Positions 1 to 13,200 of a DNA stretch of 64,000 nt are shown here, in pieces (the first letter of the stretch is position 1; every line of letters begins with the position of its first letter). The DNA lies in contig JAETXT010000013.1 of NCBI GenBank assembly GCA_019188255.1, positions 1,302,001-1,366,000 of the forward strand, read 5' to 3'. The position numbers and the translations under genes were made by a program. This DNA comes from Verticillium longisporum (Eukaryota; Ascomycota; Sordariomycetes; Glomerellales; Plectosphaerellaceae). The notes under the pieces were generated by a model that was given only the letters and a program-made list of their open reading frames with translations, was not told where the DNA came from and made no database searches.

Positions 1-40
1 AATCTTTTACTTTCAGACCAGCAGCTGCCCTTCAATCAGA

Positions 41-874
41 ATGAAGTTCTCGGCCATTTTTGGGCTTACGCCACTTATCGCCTCAACGGCTCTCGCCTGC
101 AACGGTTACACTGGTGGTGTGCCCGTGGCCACCAACACTGTCACCAAATCTACCTACATCGAGGTCAAGGCCGGCGAGGTCTACGACGGCCAATGGCAGC
201 GTTTCGACCGCGGCAGCGGTGCTTGCGGTGGCGATAACGAAGGCGGTATGTTGAAACAACCAACAGGCAAAGCACCGACCATCCATAAGACTGAAGACTG
301 AATCCATTTGCAGACTACAAAGATGCCGTCTTCTACCTTCGCGCCGGTGCTACCCTGAAGAACGCAATCATCGGCAAGAACCAGGCAGAGGGTGTTCACT
401 GCGATGGCCACTGCACCCTTGAGTTTGTCTGGTTCGAAGACGTCTGCGAGGACGCCATTTCCATCAAGAACGACAAGGCTGGTGCTCACTCCTGGATCAT
501 TGGCGGAGGCGCTTACAAGGCCTCGGATAAGGTCGTGCAGCATAACGGATGCGGGACCGTCAACATCATCAACTTCTTCGTCCAGGACTACGGGAAGTTA
601 TACCGTTCGTGCGGCAACGTATGTCTTCGTCTCTTGGTGTGCTTGGGATGACTTTTGCTAACCTCTCCGATAGTGCAGCTCACAGTGCAAGCGTAACGTC
701 TACATTGAGGGTGTAACGGCCAGGAACGGTGGAGAACTTGCGGGCATCAACAAGAACTTTGGTGATACTGCTACACTGAAGAATGTGTGCACTGATGCCA
801 AGACTCCCTGCCAGTTCTACCAGGGATGCGCTGGTGGCTGTGAGCCTAAGAAGGACGGCGCTTGCTCCGGTTGA
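41..874 (+). CDS. Secreted pectate lyase, family PL3
   Basis: Predicted extracellular pectate lyase that cleaves polygalacturonate by beta-elimination during plant cell-wall attack. Exons 41-245, 314-618 and 674-874 join in frame across introns with GTATG donors, giving 236 residues, the usual PL3 size. A signal peptide of about 18 residues ends at TALA before CNG. Family motifs seen include [10 protein letters not shown] near residue 58, [19 protein letters not shown], the [11 protein letters not shown] core, and a cysteine-rich C-terminus ([10 protein letters not shown]). The cysteines paired in PL3 disulfides are present. It looks complete and functional. Only 40 bases of upstream sequence lie in the window, so the promoter cannot be judged. 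Family assignment is by recalled similarity and is firm. Confidence 0.93.
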
Positions 875-1647
875 AGGGCGGTTTTCCTTTGGAAGCAATG
901 GCGCATGGAAAGCAAGTAGTCGTGGCGTCCATAACCCGGCTGCGATCTGACTTGCCCACTCCTTGTCTGTGTGTTTCACGGAAAATGTCACGACCCTGTA
1001 GCTGCAGTAGCATCTCTGTTGTTGACCTCCGCAGAAGTTTTCGCGCATGAATGAGAGTTGATGTACCTATTCTGACCAAAGCCTGTGAATCATATTGTCT
1101 GGCTTCATTCCAGTGGCTTGAAGGGTGACTGAGGGCAAGACAGAAAACCTCCCATGCGATTCCCTTCTGTTCATCACAAAGCTGCGTATCATCATGTCGA
1201 TGTTCATCCAAACACCTTAGTAAGCATGGCCTGGAGGAGTGCGGTTCATTCCTCGTGATGGACAAAGCATCATTTCGCAAACGAAGTGAACCTTGAAACA
1301 CGAAGCATATTGTCCCACGTTCTGGTTGTCTCCCGCGTCATTCCATCTCAGGGGCTGATTCAGGGGTTCAGGGGGTCAATCCAGGGACCAAGCGCCACAG
1401 CTCCAGCCACAGGCCACATTCATCAAGCACAGTGTCACACGGCGCTTCCGTCACCATGGAATGATGCAGATCGATACGTACCCCCAACCCGAAACGCGGT
1501 GTCCAGCTCGGGGTGACACTTCGCGACGGAATGCCCTAGCTGCTTCATGCATCGACTAGGTGCCGTCACAAGGGCCCCTTCCAGTTGCCCAACGCATGCG
1601 ACAACCTCACCGACGACAGCAGGCATAGAGATGCCTCGCACAACATC
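875..1647. other. Intergenic, PL3 to FHIP
   Basis: About 770 bases between two plus-strand genes. Open frames here are short and overlap on both strands with no recognisable protein. It presumably holds the 3' UTR of the pectate lyase gene and the promoter and 5' UTR of the FHIP gene. No repeat or RNA gene is seen. Confidence 0.6.
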
Positions 1648-4600
1648 ATGGACTTTGTAAGGATTCCCAGAGCCGCTGCAAAGCTACCTTCTACCACTGA
1701 TCTAACCCGTCTGCCTGCAGTGGTCACGACTCTTAGCTGGCACATCGCTTGCCTCGGGCGACTCCCGCAAAGACGATGGCAGCAACCCCACCAAGCGACT
1801 GCATCGATTCGACAAGGAGTTCAACCAAATACTGGTCAGTCGAGGCGTTGGTTTGCTGACTACCGGGACTGTCTCAAGCTGACGAGGATACAGCACATCT
1901 GGAGGTCCTCTTCAAATCTCGCCAAGGACGATGACGCCGCCGAAGCTCTGGAGATCCGTCTCCAAGAGCTGACCAACATCCTCAGCGACGAAACCCGACG
2001 ACCATTACCTCATACGTGCATCGAGTATGGCTCGAAGAAACAAATCTATATCCCCATCGGCAAAATCGCGACTACCTCTTATAATGAATGGATCATCAAG
2101 GAGGCAGTCCATCTCTTCGCAACGCTCGTGGAGACAGACGAAGAAGCTTTTGTCGAGAACTCAAACTTCTCCTCCAGCCTCACAAACCTTCTTGTGCGGA
2201 TCACCGGGGTCAACAGCGTCCGGCTGGGGTCCGATACCGAAGCCAAGGTTGTCGAACTTGCCTTCAACATTACTACGAAGATCCGACTTGACCGCGACAT
2301 CCTCCCAGTCTGGTTCAAGGCCGAGCCGCCCGGTCCGCGTGAGCTCGAGAAGACCCAAGACAAGCATGAGACCTTCGCTGGCCGAACTCAGAGGCAGGAC
2401 TTCCCGCTGTTCTACATACTGATGGACTACATCCACCAGGAAGGCAAAGTCGGAGACTTTGCGAGGACGGGACTGCTCTACATCATTGAGTGCGCTTCCA
2501 GCTCGGAGCAACTGGAGCAGTGGATCGTAGAGAGCGATCTCTCGACGCTCATGTCGACAGGATTAGGTGCTTTGTACAGCCAGCTTAGTCGCAAGCTGGT
2601 CATTGACCACCTCCCCGACGACCTGCCTCCCGTTCTTGCCCTTTCCGACTATGAACACCCGACGTCGACGTACGAGATCATAAGCTCGTGCTCCCCCGAC
2701 TTCCAGCTGCATCTGGAGACTTTCTTGTCGCATCTTCTTTTCTGGCAGGATGTCTTGGAGCACTGTAAGTCAGTCGAGGTCAAGCAAACGCTGCTGGAGC
2801 ATTTCCAGGTCATCTTTCTGCAACAACTTTTGTAGGTCGATTCTCCGCTTGGCAAGCGACCCGCATCTAACTGGTCTAGATACCCATCTCTTCTTGAGTC
2901 TTCCGATATCGATGGCGGCTCTTCCGTCGCTGTCTTGACGTATTTGCGCCGTATCCTCGAATCCCTCGATCATCCGGACATGATCAACCTTATCCTACAC
3001 TATCTCCTCGGGCTACCGAGCCATCTATCTGGCCGCGGGCCCGGCTCACGAACGTCTATAAGCGACGCGCGCAAACGCAAATCTATGGATCTCGCCTCCA
3101 TGATGGCCTCAGCGAATTCCGACTCGACTGCGACTCCACTCCTTTTCAATCTCGTAGATCTCATGCTCGCGTGCCTGAGGTCCCACAACCAACAGACAAT
3201 CCACGTCACACTGCAGTTGGTATCGGCCATTCTTAAGAGACATCACCGGTACGCCGTCATTACTCTGCTGCATACGGATGTCATCGTGGGCGAGAGGAAT
3301 AAGCGAACCATTGGTGCTCACGAGCAGGAGGTCGACTATCTGGTCAACCTCGCTGGCTCCATCGGCGGCCAGGATAACTTCGATGAAATTTACGACAGCA
3401 TCGTGAAGGATACAATGGCCCGCCTGGAAAGTCATCCGTGTTCTCTGAAGCTCGTGGCACCTAAAATCTCCACCAACAACCACGAGTTACCTGCGATACC
3501 AGACAGCCTTCCCGGCGCTCCTCGTGACGTGCCGCAACATACACTGCGGCCTGATGACCCCCTTCTCAGCACATTGCTGGACCTGTTGGAGACTTTCTTC
3601 GTGAATCCTGTCGATACCAACCTCGCTTTAACAGACACTGTCGTTAATCTTGCCATTTGCGGCTACATGAGCATCGAAGGCTGGTTGCTGAGGAATCCTC
3701 AAAGGTACACGTACGAACATGACGTCAATGACGCCAATCCCACATCTCCTATCACTCCGGCCACACCATTGTTCAATGTGGTGCCTGAAGACCTAGAAGA
3801 CCCAGGTACCACCGAGGCTGAAAAGCTCAGAGCCATCGAAAGCTGCAGACGTTGTCCTCTCTGGGCTCAACCGTCGTTGCCCCGCATGCTGGTCGTCTTG
3901 CAGCGACTCTGCACGCAGATCTCCGAATATCGAGAAAACATTCCCCGCTTCGACGAGCTGCTGCAACACCGTCGAGAGGCCTTTCAAACAGGTGATTCGG
4001 TTCACGTCACACCCAGCCTTCCGACGAAAGCTGTGCCGCATCAACACAGCTCAACCCAGACGCCTGACCGCCCAAGCCTGGAGGAGATTTCCCGCAGCGG
4101 CTCGCCATCGCGTCCATCGGCCCTCGAGGGCTTTGCACAGCGCCTTCTTTCTGAATTTGGCACGCCCAGCCGTACCAGCAGCCCTCGCGGTCGCAAAGAA
4201 CACAGCCGTGGCTCGGGCGCGGCCAGCCCAATGCCTGGCAGTACTCCGGGTGGTCACGGCGCCTCGACGCCCTCAGCACGGCCTCTCCCATCAGCAGCTC
4301 CCAAGGAGTTCCCGTTCAACTACGATGACCCATCGCACAGCGGCGCGCGTGCATTTTCGCCGAGCAGCGCGGGGGGCGTCTCTGCAGCTGCCAGTCAGCA
4401 GGCCGCATTCGCAGCGGTTGATCAGAGCATTCTGGCGCGACGGGTCGGCAAGCCGGCGAACATCAAGGCGATTCCTTTGCGACTCGGCCAGGATGAACCG
4501 GCGCCTGGCGAGGAACGCGTCACAGCGCATGAACCGCCTCCGAAGGACGACGACGAGGAGCAAGAGGCCGAGGGTCAAGGCGAAGCAGACACAGACGACG

Positions 4601-4797
4601 GGGAGACGCAGACAGGCAATGATGATGCTGCTGCTGCTGATGCTAGAGACGTCGATGACGAGGAAGAAGGCAGCGAGCGCACCGCGTCCGTGTCGCATGT
4701 CATCACAAACGTGCTCATTCTGCAGAGCTTTCTTCTCGAGCTCGCGGCTTTGGTGCAGGTGAGGGCGGGGTTGTTTGACGAGGTACGCTTCGCGTAA
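1648..4797 (+). CDS. FHIP / RAI16-family protein (FHF complex subunit)
   Basis: Predicted fungal FHIP, the subunit that links Hook and FTS to early endosomes so that dynein can move them along microtubules. Exons 1648-1656, 1721-1834, 1879-2831 and 2880-4797 give 997 residues. The first exon is a 3-codon micro-exon (MDF) continuing into WSRLLAGTS. This start was chosen because it restores the family N-terminus; the long upstream open frame is partly intron. Recognisable blocks are FWQDVLEHCKS, LEHFQVIFLQQLL spliced to YPSLLESSDIDGGSS, and TYLRRILESLDHPDMI. The C-terminus carries the conserved block LQSFLLELAALVQVRAGLFD. Between about residues 700 and 950 lies a Ser/Pro-rich then Asp/Glu-rich disordered stretch. 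A stop at 2833-2835 is inside the third intron. Family call is from recalled similarity. Confidence 0.88.
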
Positions 4798-5548
4798 GTG
4801 CAGGGCAGCGGACCAGATGATAGAGCAGGGCCCTGGAGATGGGCCTCCTTGTGCTTAGACAGAAAGCGGGAGCATAGTTTGGCGTCGGATGGACCTGGGT
4901 AGAGAGCTTTTGGGGCGAAGCCAGATGCTAGCATGGGTATACCGGGATACATTGTTCGTAATTGCACTGGCTCCCCGAGGTGTGTTCGCTTCGTGAGGTG
5001 GCCGTAGACTAGATGGCGAGTTTCACTTCTTCTGTACGATGCAGGCTTACTGCAAGTGCTTCCCATCCCATAGTCTTTTAGCAGTCTGCTCGTTGTCGAG
5101 GTCTGTTTAGCATGAACGAGGTGAGGGATGTGGAGCGAGCAAGCTCTTATCGTTATCACTTGTCCTTAGCAGTGAGCTCCAGGGACCTACCGGCCTCAGA
5201 GAGGAGGGTGACGCGGATGATCGCGTCTCACGTCACTGACCTAGCGCCTTCGCCCATTGGAAGGAAGCTCCCACCCTCCACTGGAATCTTGAGCTGCTGG
5301 CCAAGTGCACTTCGTTCTGTCTACATTGCTTCACACCGACTGACCTCGACATCGCAACTCCATCACCTGCAACCTGTCGACCTGGTTTTCATCAATTTTC
5401 ATCAATTTCTCCGCATTCTCCCGATTGAACGACGCTGTCCACCGCGACCCCCGACTTCCTCGACCGATTCCTCGCGTTTCGACCGATCTCACTCGTCTCG
5501 ACCGATCCCTCGTCTCGGGCAGACAGACTCCCAGGCCAACCTCTGAAG
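4798..5548. promoter_or_regulatory. Intergenic and leader of the promethin-like gene
   Basis: About 750 bases. The last 150 bases before the next start codon are pyrimidine-rich, and between about 5460 and 5515 carry three imperfect copies of a CGACCGATYC-type word, a likely 5' UTR or core promoter. No open frame here resembles a protein. Confidence 0.5.
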
Positions 5549-6170
5549 ATGGCTCCCACCCAGAACCACGAAGACCTGAAGCACCGCACCCAGGAATCCG
5601 CCCGCGGCGTCTACGCCTTTAGCCAGCGCCAGCTCGACCGCGCCGTCAGCCCCTCCACCCGCCAACAAGCCTACACCAGCGCCGCCGACTTTGCCCACGA
5701 GCGCCCCCTCCTCTTCGTACGTGCTCTTCTGTGTCGCTCTTATCTTTCTCTTCCCTCCTTGCCTTGCGTCCCTTCCGCCCCCCTAGCTACCCCGCCCTCA
5801 AGTGACACAGAGCCAAGGCTAACGCGCGTCATCGTGATTCTCAACACAGGCCTTTCTCGTCGCACAACTCATCTTCTCCTTCCTGCCGCTCGTCATCTTC
5901 GCGACCTTTGCCCTCTCGACTGTCGGCTTCGCCCTCGGCGCCGCTCTCATCTTTGCCCTCTTCTGGATCGGCGTCGCGCTGCTGGTGCTCGTGCCGACGC
6001 TGTTCCTGACGAGTGCCGTCGGGCTTCTCGTTTGGATCTGGGCTGCTGGGAGCTTCGTTGTTGCGCGGAAGCTCTGGCAGGTTGCGCCGGCGAGTATCAA
6101 GGGTGGACAGGATGGGTCGACCAATGGTGAGCGGACTGGCGTTGTGCTGAAGGAGGAGCCTCGCGATTGA
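5549..6170 (+). CDS. Promethin / LDO-type lipid-droplet membrane protein
   Basis: Small membrane protein of 162 residues from exons 5549-5716 and 5850-6170; the intron has a GTACGT donor and an ACACAG acceptor. The N-terminal half is hydrophilic. From residue 57 the protein is almost wholly hydrophobic (FLVAQLIFSFLPLVIF, then GFALGAALIFALFWIGVALL and LFLTSAVGLLVWIWAA), consistent with paired hairpin membrane segments, followed by a short charged tail. This matches the promethin family (LDAF1 in animals, Ldo16/45 in yeast), which works with seipin at ER sites of lipid-droplet formation. The function is inferred from that resemblance; a generic small ER membrane protein is the alternative. Confidence 0.72.
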
Positions 6171-7224
6171 AATATTGGCCGCGTGGTTGGGGGTGGTGTA
6201 GGACAAGCATGGGCAGTGCTTTGAGGTTGATATCGCGATGGGGATTTTCTTTGGGATGGGCACAGGCATAGGCACAGGCACAGGCGTATACGGATGAACG
6301 GGTTATGACGGGGTAGGGTATCACTGGGCTTATAAAATGTACTGGCAAGAGTCACTTGTCGCATGGATGTGGGTGTTTCTCGTATTATCATTGCTGTTAC
6401 TGCCCTCGGATGTGACCTGGGGGGCGACTTGCGATTGTTTTTATACGAATGCTTTTCTTAGACAAGCGTACTTATGGGGTGTTCTACTCGGACCCTGCTG
6501 GTGTTGACAGTTGCTCGAACCAGCTCATTGCGCCCGTACTTGGCTAGCTGTTGGTCGAGATATCCTCGGACATCTGCTGACTATTGTTCACTACCAAGAT
6601 GGTTAATAGCCTCGAGTTTGGTGAGTCGCATACATCTTTCCCACCAGAAACCAACTGACCGACTGCGGCAAAACACAAGAACATGGCGAAAGCCGGCGAA
6701 AGCCAGTCGACAAAATGTTGAAGCCATTCCATACGGTAATGTTCTAACTTTCCTGTTCTGAACCAACTTTCCGCCCCGCTTCACCTACAAGAGCTGCACT
6801 CTTCGATTGAGCCTTCATTCACACTAACGCATCACATGAAGAACACGGCTTTTGCTTCTAGTGCCCATACCCCGCGACCGGCTCCCTCCGGCTGCCCGAA
6901 TGGGCTTGGGCCTGCGCTGCACTCCACCCGGGCCCGAGACGGCGTCATTCTTCGGGTTCTTAGCCCGACTTAGGCCCGAGGTTGGCTTACCCACCGGGAC
7001 AGCCCACCCTCCTCCATCTCCAAATCGTGACCTCATTGTGCTTACCCGGTTTTCGCATGTGTCCCCAGTCTTCTCCAGTATTTTCTCCAGTTCTTACAAG
7101 TGTCAACAAAAACGTCACAGAGAACTCTGACTGCCCTTCATGTCTCTCCACTCATACTCTGGTCGAGTCGACAGATTGCGCCTCGCTGACGACATACACG
7201 GAGAGGCTCCAAGGCAACCTAGCG
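6171..7224. other. Intergenic, promethin-like gene to PKS
   Basis: About 1.05 kb. It starts with an imperfect GGCACA repeat at about 6257-6285 in the 3' flank. A possible three-exon micro-ORF is described separately at 6599-6827. From 6840 to 7224 the sequence is GC-rich then pyrimidine-rich and is probably the PKS promoter and leader. An upstream in-frame ATG at 6982 exists but would add about 80 residues without family character. Confidence 0.5.
6599..6827 (+). CDS. Candidate spliced micro-ORF, unknown
   Basis: A 37-residue frame results if exons 6599-6620, 6680-6735 and 6792-6827 are joined; all junctions have GT donors and AG acceptors and the frame stays open across both. It starts MVNSLEFEHGES and is basic in the middle. 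I do not recognise it. It could be a real small gene, an upstream ORF or non-coding exon of the PKS transcript, or chance. Support is only the three-exon coherence. Confidence 0.18.
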
Positions 7225-10200
7225 ATGGGTGAACCAATCCGCGACAAACCTCTGCACGGGGATCAGATCCCCGCCGCGCACCTCCAGCCGCCGATCGCCG
7301 TTGTGGGGATGGGATGCCGTCTACCTGGCAACAGCAACTCACCACAAGCCCTCTGGCAGTTCATCTCCAACGGCTCAGTCGCCGACAACGTCCCGCCGAC
7401 CAGTCGCTTCAGGTACGCGACGCACTATGACGGCTCCGGACGCGCGGGGACGACGCCGTCCCCGGGCGCCATGTTCCTCGGGGACGAGGTCGACATCGCG
7501 GCGTTTGACGCGGCCTTCTTCAACACGAGCCACCACGAGGCTGGGGGCATAGATCCTCAACAGCGGCAGCTTTTGGAGGTCATTTACGAATGCCTTGAGA
7601 ATAGCGGCGAGACACTTGAAAGAATTCGAGGCGCCAATGTTGGTTGCCTTGTAGCCAACAATGGCTGTGGTATGTTTTTTTCTTCTTCTTTCTTTTCTTT
7701 TTTTCCGCTGTCGAACATGGCAGTGCAATGGGTTGATGAGTGCGCAGAGTACGAGAGCGGTACTACGCGCGATCCTGAGGACCAGATTCCAGGGCGAAGC
7801 ACTGGATGCGGCCGCTCTATCCTTGCGAACAGGGTTTCTCACTTTCTAGACATCACAGGACCCAGGTGCGTTCACTTCCATGCCTGACGCGAGCCTACAA
7901 CTCACTCAAACAGCATCGCCATTGATACCGCCTGCTCTGGCACTCTGGTCGCCGTCGACATGGCTTGTCGGTATCTCCAGTTTCAGCAGGCAGATGCGAT
8001 GATCGTAGCGGGTGCTTTGCTGTACCTCGATCCATCCGCACAGCAAGACCGCGGTCCCATGAACGGCGCGCTTTCCACGTCCGGCAGATGCCACACCTTT
8101 GACGCCAAAGCCGACGGCTACATGAGGGCCGAAGGCGTCAACACCGTGTACCTGAAGCGCCTCGACGATGCGATCCGCGATGGAGATCCCATCCGCGCCG
8201 TCATTCGCGGCAGTGCCACGACAGGCGACGGCCGAACGCCGAGCCTCACACAGCCTAATCCGGAAGCGCAGGCAAACGCGATACGTGCCGCGTATAGAAA
8301 CGCGGGCATCACCGACTTCAGCGCGACCGGCTATGTGGAGTGTCACGGTACAGGCACTCTGGCTGGCGACCCGCTCGAGATCACGGGTCTCGCTTCGGCC
8401 TTTGCTTCAACGCGTCCTGTTGACCAGCCGCTCATCATCGGGTCTATCAAGAGCAACATTGGGCATTCTGAATGTGCGGCCGGCTTGTCTGGACTCATCA
8501 AGGCGGTCATGGCTGTGGAGCGCGGCGTCATTCCTGGAAACCCGACGTTCATCACCCCGAATCCCAAGATTGATTTTGAAGGATCGGGAGTCCGAGCTTC
8601 CCGCACAGTTATGCCGTGGCCGAGCTATGCGGCTGTGCCACGCCGTGCCAGTGTCAACTCCTTTGGGTTCGGTGGATCGAATGCGCATGTTGTTCTTGAA
8701 GCAGCGGAAACTTTCATTCGAGATGAGGGCTACCGCAAGACGTTCAAGACGGTACAAGACCAACCCAAACCATACACAAGCAATCAGAACGTACCGCGGA
8801 AAGGCAGGCTTCGTATCTTGACGTTCTCTGCAAATGACAGGGAAACGTTGCCGAGAAATGTAAGGGCCATCTCGGACCATTTGAGAGATCCATACGTCAA
8901 TGCCCAGGTCGACGATGTCGCATATACACTCTCTGACCGTCGAACGCACCACTTTCATCGCGGATTCGTCGTTGCCGACTCACTAGATTTTGAACACAGT
9001 AAAATCATCACCGGCAAGCGAAAGGCGCAACCCCCTCGAATCGGCTTCGTATTCACCGGGCAAGGCGCCCAATGGTCTCGAATGGGCAAGGGTCTGATCG
9101 AAAACATACCTCTGGCACGCAGCGTCATTGATAACCTCGACTCGGCTCTGCAGGCATTACCGAATGCTCCCCGATGGACATTGCTGGCCGAGCTGACCGA
9201 AATGAGAGATACAGCGACGCTTCGTTGCCCGGAGTTCTCTCAGCCTCTAGTCACCGCTTTGCAAATCGCCCTGCTTGCTGTTTTGCAAGACTGGGGCATC
9301 GTGGGGCACAAGGTCTTGGGCCATTCATCTGGTGAAATTGCTGCCGCCGTCGCCGCCAATCTCATCACACCTGCGGAAGCAATCAAGACGGCCTACCTCC
9401 GTGGGCAAGCCGCAAAGAGGCAGTCTTCTGACGAGAACCTGGGAATGATGGCAGTAGGCGTCTCTGCGTCAGCTATTGAGAGATATCTAAGATCTGACGT
9501 CCACGTTGCGTGTTTCAACAGTCCCATGAGTCTGACGTTGTCTGGCCCCGTATCCAATCTCGAATCTATTCGCAAAGACCTTCAAAACGACGGGCATTTT
9601 GCACGTCTACTTCAGGTTGATCTGGCCTATCACTCCACCTTCATGCGTGAAATTGCCAACGACTATCACAAGATGCTCCAGGAGCACTGCCCTTCGTCTG
9701 GCAAGCATCTGAGAGGCAACTCAATGCTCTCCTCTGTTACAGGACATGCCATGTCCTCGCAGATAGGACCTGAGTACTGGAAAGCCAACATGGTCAATCC
9801 TGTACGGTTTGCGGCGCCTGCAGCGGAAATGCTCTCCGGGCCTGACGCATGCGACTTCATCATCGAAGTCGGCCCTTCTGGGGCGCTTGCCGGTCCTCTG
9901 TCGCAGATCATCAAGTCACTGCCCGGTGGTGGGAAGAATATCCAGTATGCCGCAGCTGCCAGCCGAGGATCGGAGACTCTGGCTGCTCTATTCGAAGTAG
10001 CAGGAAAGGTCTGGACGAGGGGCGGCCCTGTTAAACTGGCTAAAGTTAACGCGTACGACCGCCCTTCCATCCTTGTTGACCTGCCAAACTATCAATGGAA
10101 CCACTCGAGGCGGTACTGGCGAGAGGGACTCTCGACGGAGGAGTACCGCCATCGCCCGTTCATATCACACGAGCTCCTCGGGTCCAAAGTTCTTTCCACT

Positions 10201-13200
10201 AGTTGGCAGTTCCCCACATGGGCCAAAGTCATCCATCTGTCGGATTTGCCGTGGCTAAGGGACCATCGCGTCAATGGCGAAGTCATCTTCCCGACTGGAG
10301 CATACGTTGCCATGGCGGCTGAGGCCATCCGCCAGTCGGGTATCATGACGAGACACTCAAGCGGTACGCAGCCCAAGTCTTTTGCCTACAGGATGAAGGA
10401 CATCAATGTTCTTGAGCGTCTCGTTCTCGAAGAAGTGGAAGGCTCAAGAATAAGGCTGATTCTCTCTCCTGTTCATGATTCGGCAGAGCAGTGGCATACT
10501 TTCACTATCCAGTCCTACTGTGAGATGGATTGGGTTAATAATTGCACCGGGTACATCAGGATCGACGAAAAGTTTGCAGGCGAGCCTTCATTCCCACGGG
10601 GAGTTATGCCGTTGCGCTATTCTGAGCCTGGAAAGAGATGCTACAAAAGACTGGCCTCTTTGGGGTGCGACTATGGCGCTCACTACCAACAGATCAAACG
10701 ATTCCAAGCTGCTCCACCCGAGAAGTATAGCCGAGGGGTGCTAGAAACCGAGTCGCCAGAGCACCATTCATCGTACCCCATTCATCCAGTGACCATTGAT
10801 GGGTTCCTCCAGCTTTGTGGTCTCTCCCTTCAACAGAGCTTAACGACAGCCGGGGAGAGCGTCAGCATGTTGCCCAACCGTATCGGAAGTCTTATAATAC
10901 CAGAAAACGAGCTCATTGAGTTGACGTGTATTGGTTTTGAACGCCCTCAGTACGTTGGCTATGGACCAAAAAGCTCAAGAGCCAATTTTACTGTGTCTGG
11001 AGGCCTGATACACCCGGAAAGCGGCCGCCTGCTTCTCGATATGAGCGGCGTGTGCTTTGATGTTTTCACGCCCCAGGAGGACTGCTTCACAAAACACACA
11101 TACACTCGCTATAAATGGGATGTCGATATATCATTGGCAACCGCTGAGGGCTTGAATAACATGCTGTTGAGCCACAGCCCTTCTCCAACCTCGAAAGACG
11201 GATTGCAGAGACTATTTGATCTCATCAGTCACCAAACGCCTGATGCTTCAATCATCGAGGTAAACATGGACGATCAAAGCTCATCATGCAGGTGGCTTGG
11301 TACTCAGCCGAACAGGCCTCATGCCGCGTACACCCGCTTTACAGGCAGCGAGGCTGTGTTGGCTATGATGCAGGGTAGATACGCCAACTGTGTTGACACG
11401 GAGTTTCAGGCTCTTGCGGCTCTTACCCGCAGCGATGCTCTTCGAGGGAACAACGACTTTGCCATTCTGACGGTCGGTGAACGGGTTGCAGTGGACAAAG
11501 CCATTCCCCTGCTTGCAAACATTCTGTCGACGCTTAAAGAAGAGGGCCAGCTGCTAGTTACTGACCTCGATCAGGCCACTGCAAACAGAGTTAAGGAGGT
11601 CCTTGAAGAAGCTGGCTGCTCCAGCATTAAAGACCTGGCGCCATCACTATCCCGAGGAGCCATTCTTGCCTCGCCGAAGCAGGTCGAGGGGTTCCGAAAC
11701 CGAACAGACATTACCTGCTTGCATCTTGCCGCCGACAAGTCCCATTCAGAGAGCATACTGACTGGGCTTGAGAGTTCTGGATGGAACCTACGATCCACAA
11801 GCTCGACTGAAACGATTCGACAAGGAACCCATGTCCTAATACTTGACGAACTATACACTACCATCACTGCAACGATTTCTCGTCAACAACTTTCAATGAT
11901 TCAAGAACTGATCAAGAAAGAATGCGATATCCTCTGGGTCACGACTGGGGCACAGATGAACATCACCAACCCAGATCGAGCTGCCACAACAGGCTTTCTG
12001 CGCACACTCAGGATGGAAGAGGTCCATCTACGTATCATAGCTTTAGATGTGGAATATCCTGGAGGTAACGAGACTATTCCTGCTATTGAGACATGTCTCA
12101 GGTTATTGGTCAACGCAGATGGCAAATTCAGGCGTGAAAGCGAATTCGTTGAGCAACAAGGCCTGATCCACACGCCTCGGCTCGTGGTCGACGACGAGTT
12201 TGAGGTGGCGAAGTTCGATCATCTGAAAGGTAGACAGCCTGAGATGCTGCATTTGCGAGGTGATACTTGCCTGCAGCTTCCAATGGACGTGGGTTCGAAC
12301 ACGTCACTCTGCAGAAAGGTGGAATTTCCATCGATCCTGCAGCAAGACCAGGTAGAGGTGGAAATCTTTGCCACGGAGTTACCACCGAGAGTACAATGCC
12401 TGCAATCTACAGCGTGGTCAGGGGCAGCGGGGATCATTACGGCGCTTGGAAGCGAGGTTATCGGCTTGAAGGTTGGGCAGCGAGTGGCCCTCAGTCATGA
12501 TGGCAGTATGCTGAACCGAGTGTGTCTCCCCTCTGCTTCTGTTCAGAGGATCCCGGACGAGCTGTCGTTTGCATCAGCTGCTAGCCTTTCTGGAACGTGG
12601 TTCACAGCGCTATATGGGTTAAAGAGGCTGGCGAATCTTCAAAAAGGCCATCGTGTGCTGATCTATTCGAATGGTAGCCTGCGAGACTTGGCAGCCATAA
12701 AGGTTGCCCTGCATTTGGGCGCTGAGGTAACTCCATGAGACGCTTTCCTGCATGAACATGAGGCTGGACTAACAAGTTACAGGTTTACGTTGGAATTTCT
12801 AACGAAGATGGACATGCCTTGCTCCAGGATGAGGTCCCGATACCACCCAGCCGAATCATAGCATTTGACCGTGAGGGTTCAAGTGTCAACCCCATTCGAT
12901 CGGCTGGAGAAGTCATGTTTGACGTTGCTTTTGGCTCTTTCTCGGAGATCCATCTAGTTATGGCGTGGACACATGTAGCTGAAGATGGTACCCTTGTTTT
13001 GACCGAGCAGACCGAGAACTCGACGCAAGTCAAACTTTCCTTGGAGCCTTTCACACGAGGGGCCTCTTTCAGGGTTCTGAACGCTCAAAATATACCGAAA
13101 GATACCCTCATCCTCAGTCAGTGAGTTATATAAACCGAAGATGCCGTAATAGCACCTTGCTAACATATGTCAGGCTATTAACAGAAACACTTGGGCTCTT

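Noticed and set aside
1585..1647. Upstream extension of the FHIP frame
   Set aside because: The residues before MDF are not family-like, and the frame through 1657-1720 is intronic; the micro-exon model gives the expected N-terminus.
2935..2940. Separate gene starting at 2935
   Set aside because: The frame continues the FHIP protein across an intron at 2832-2879; both halves match one family.
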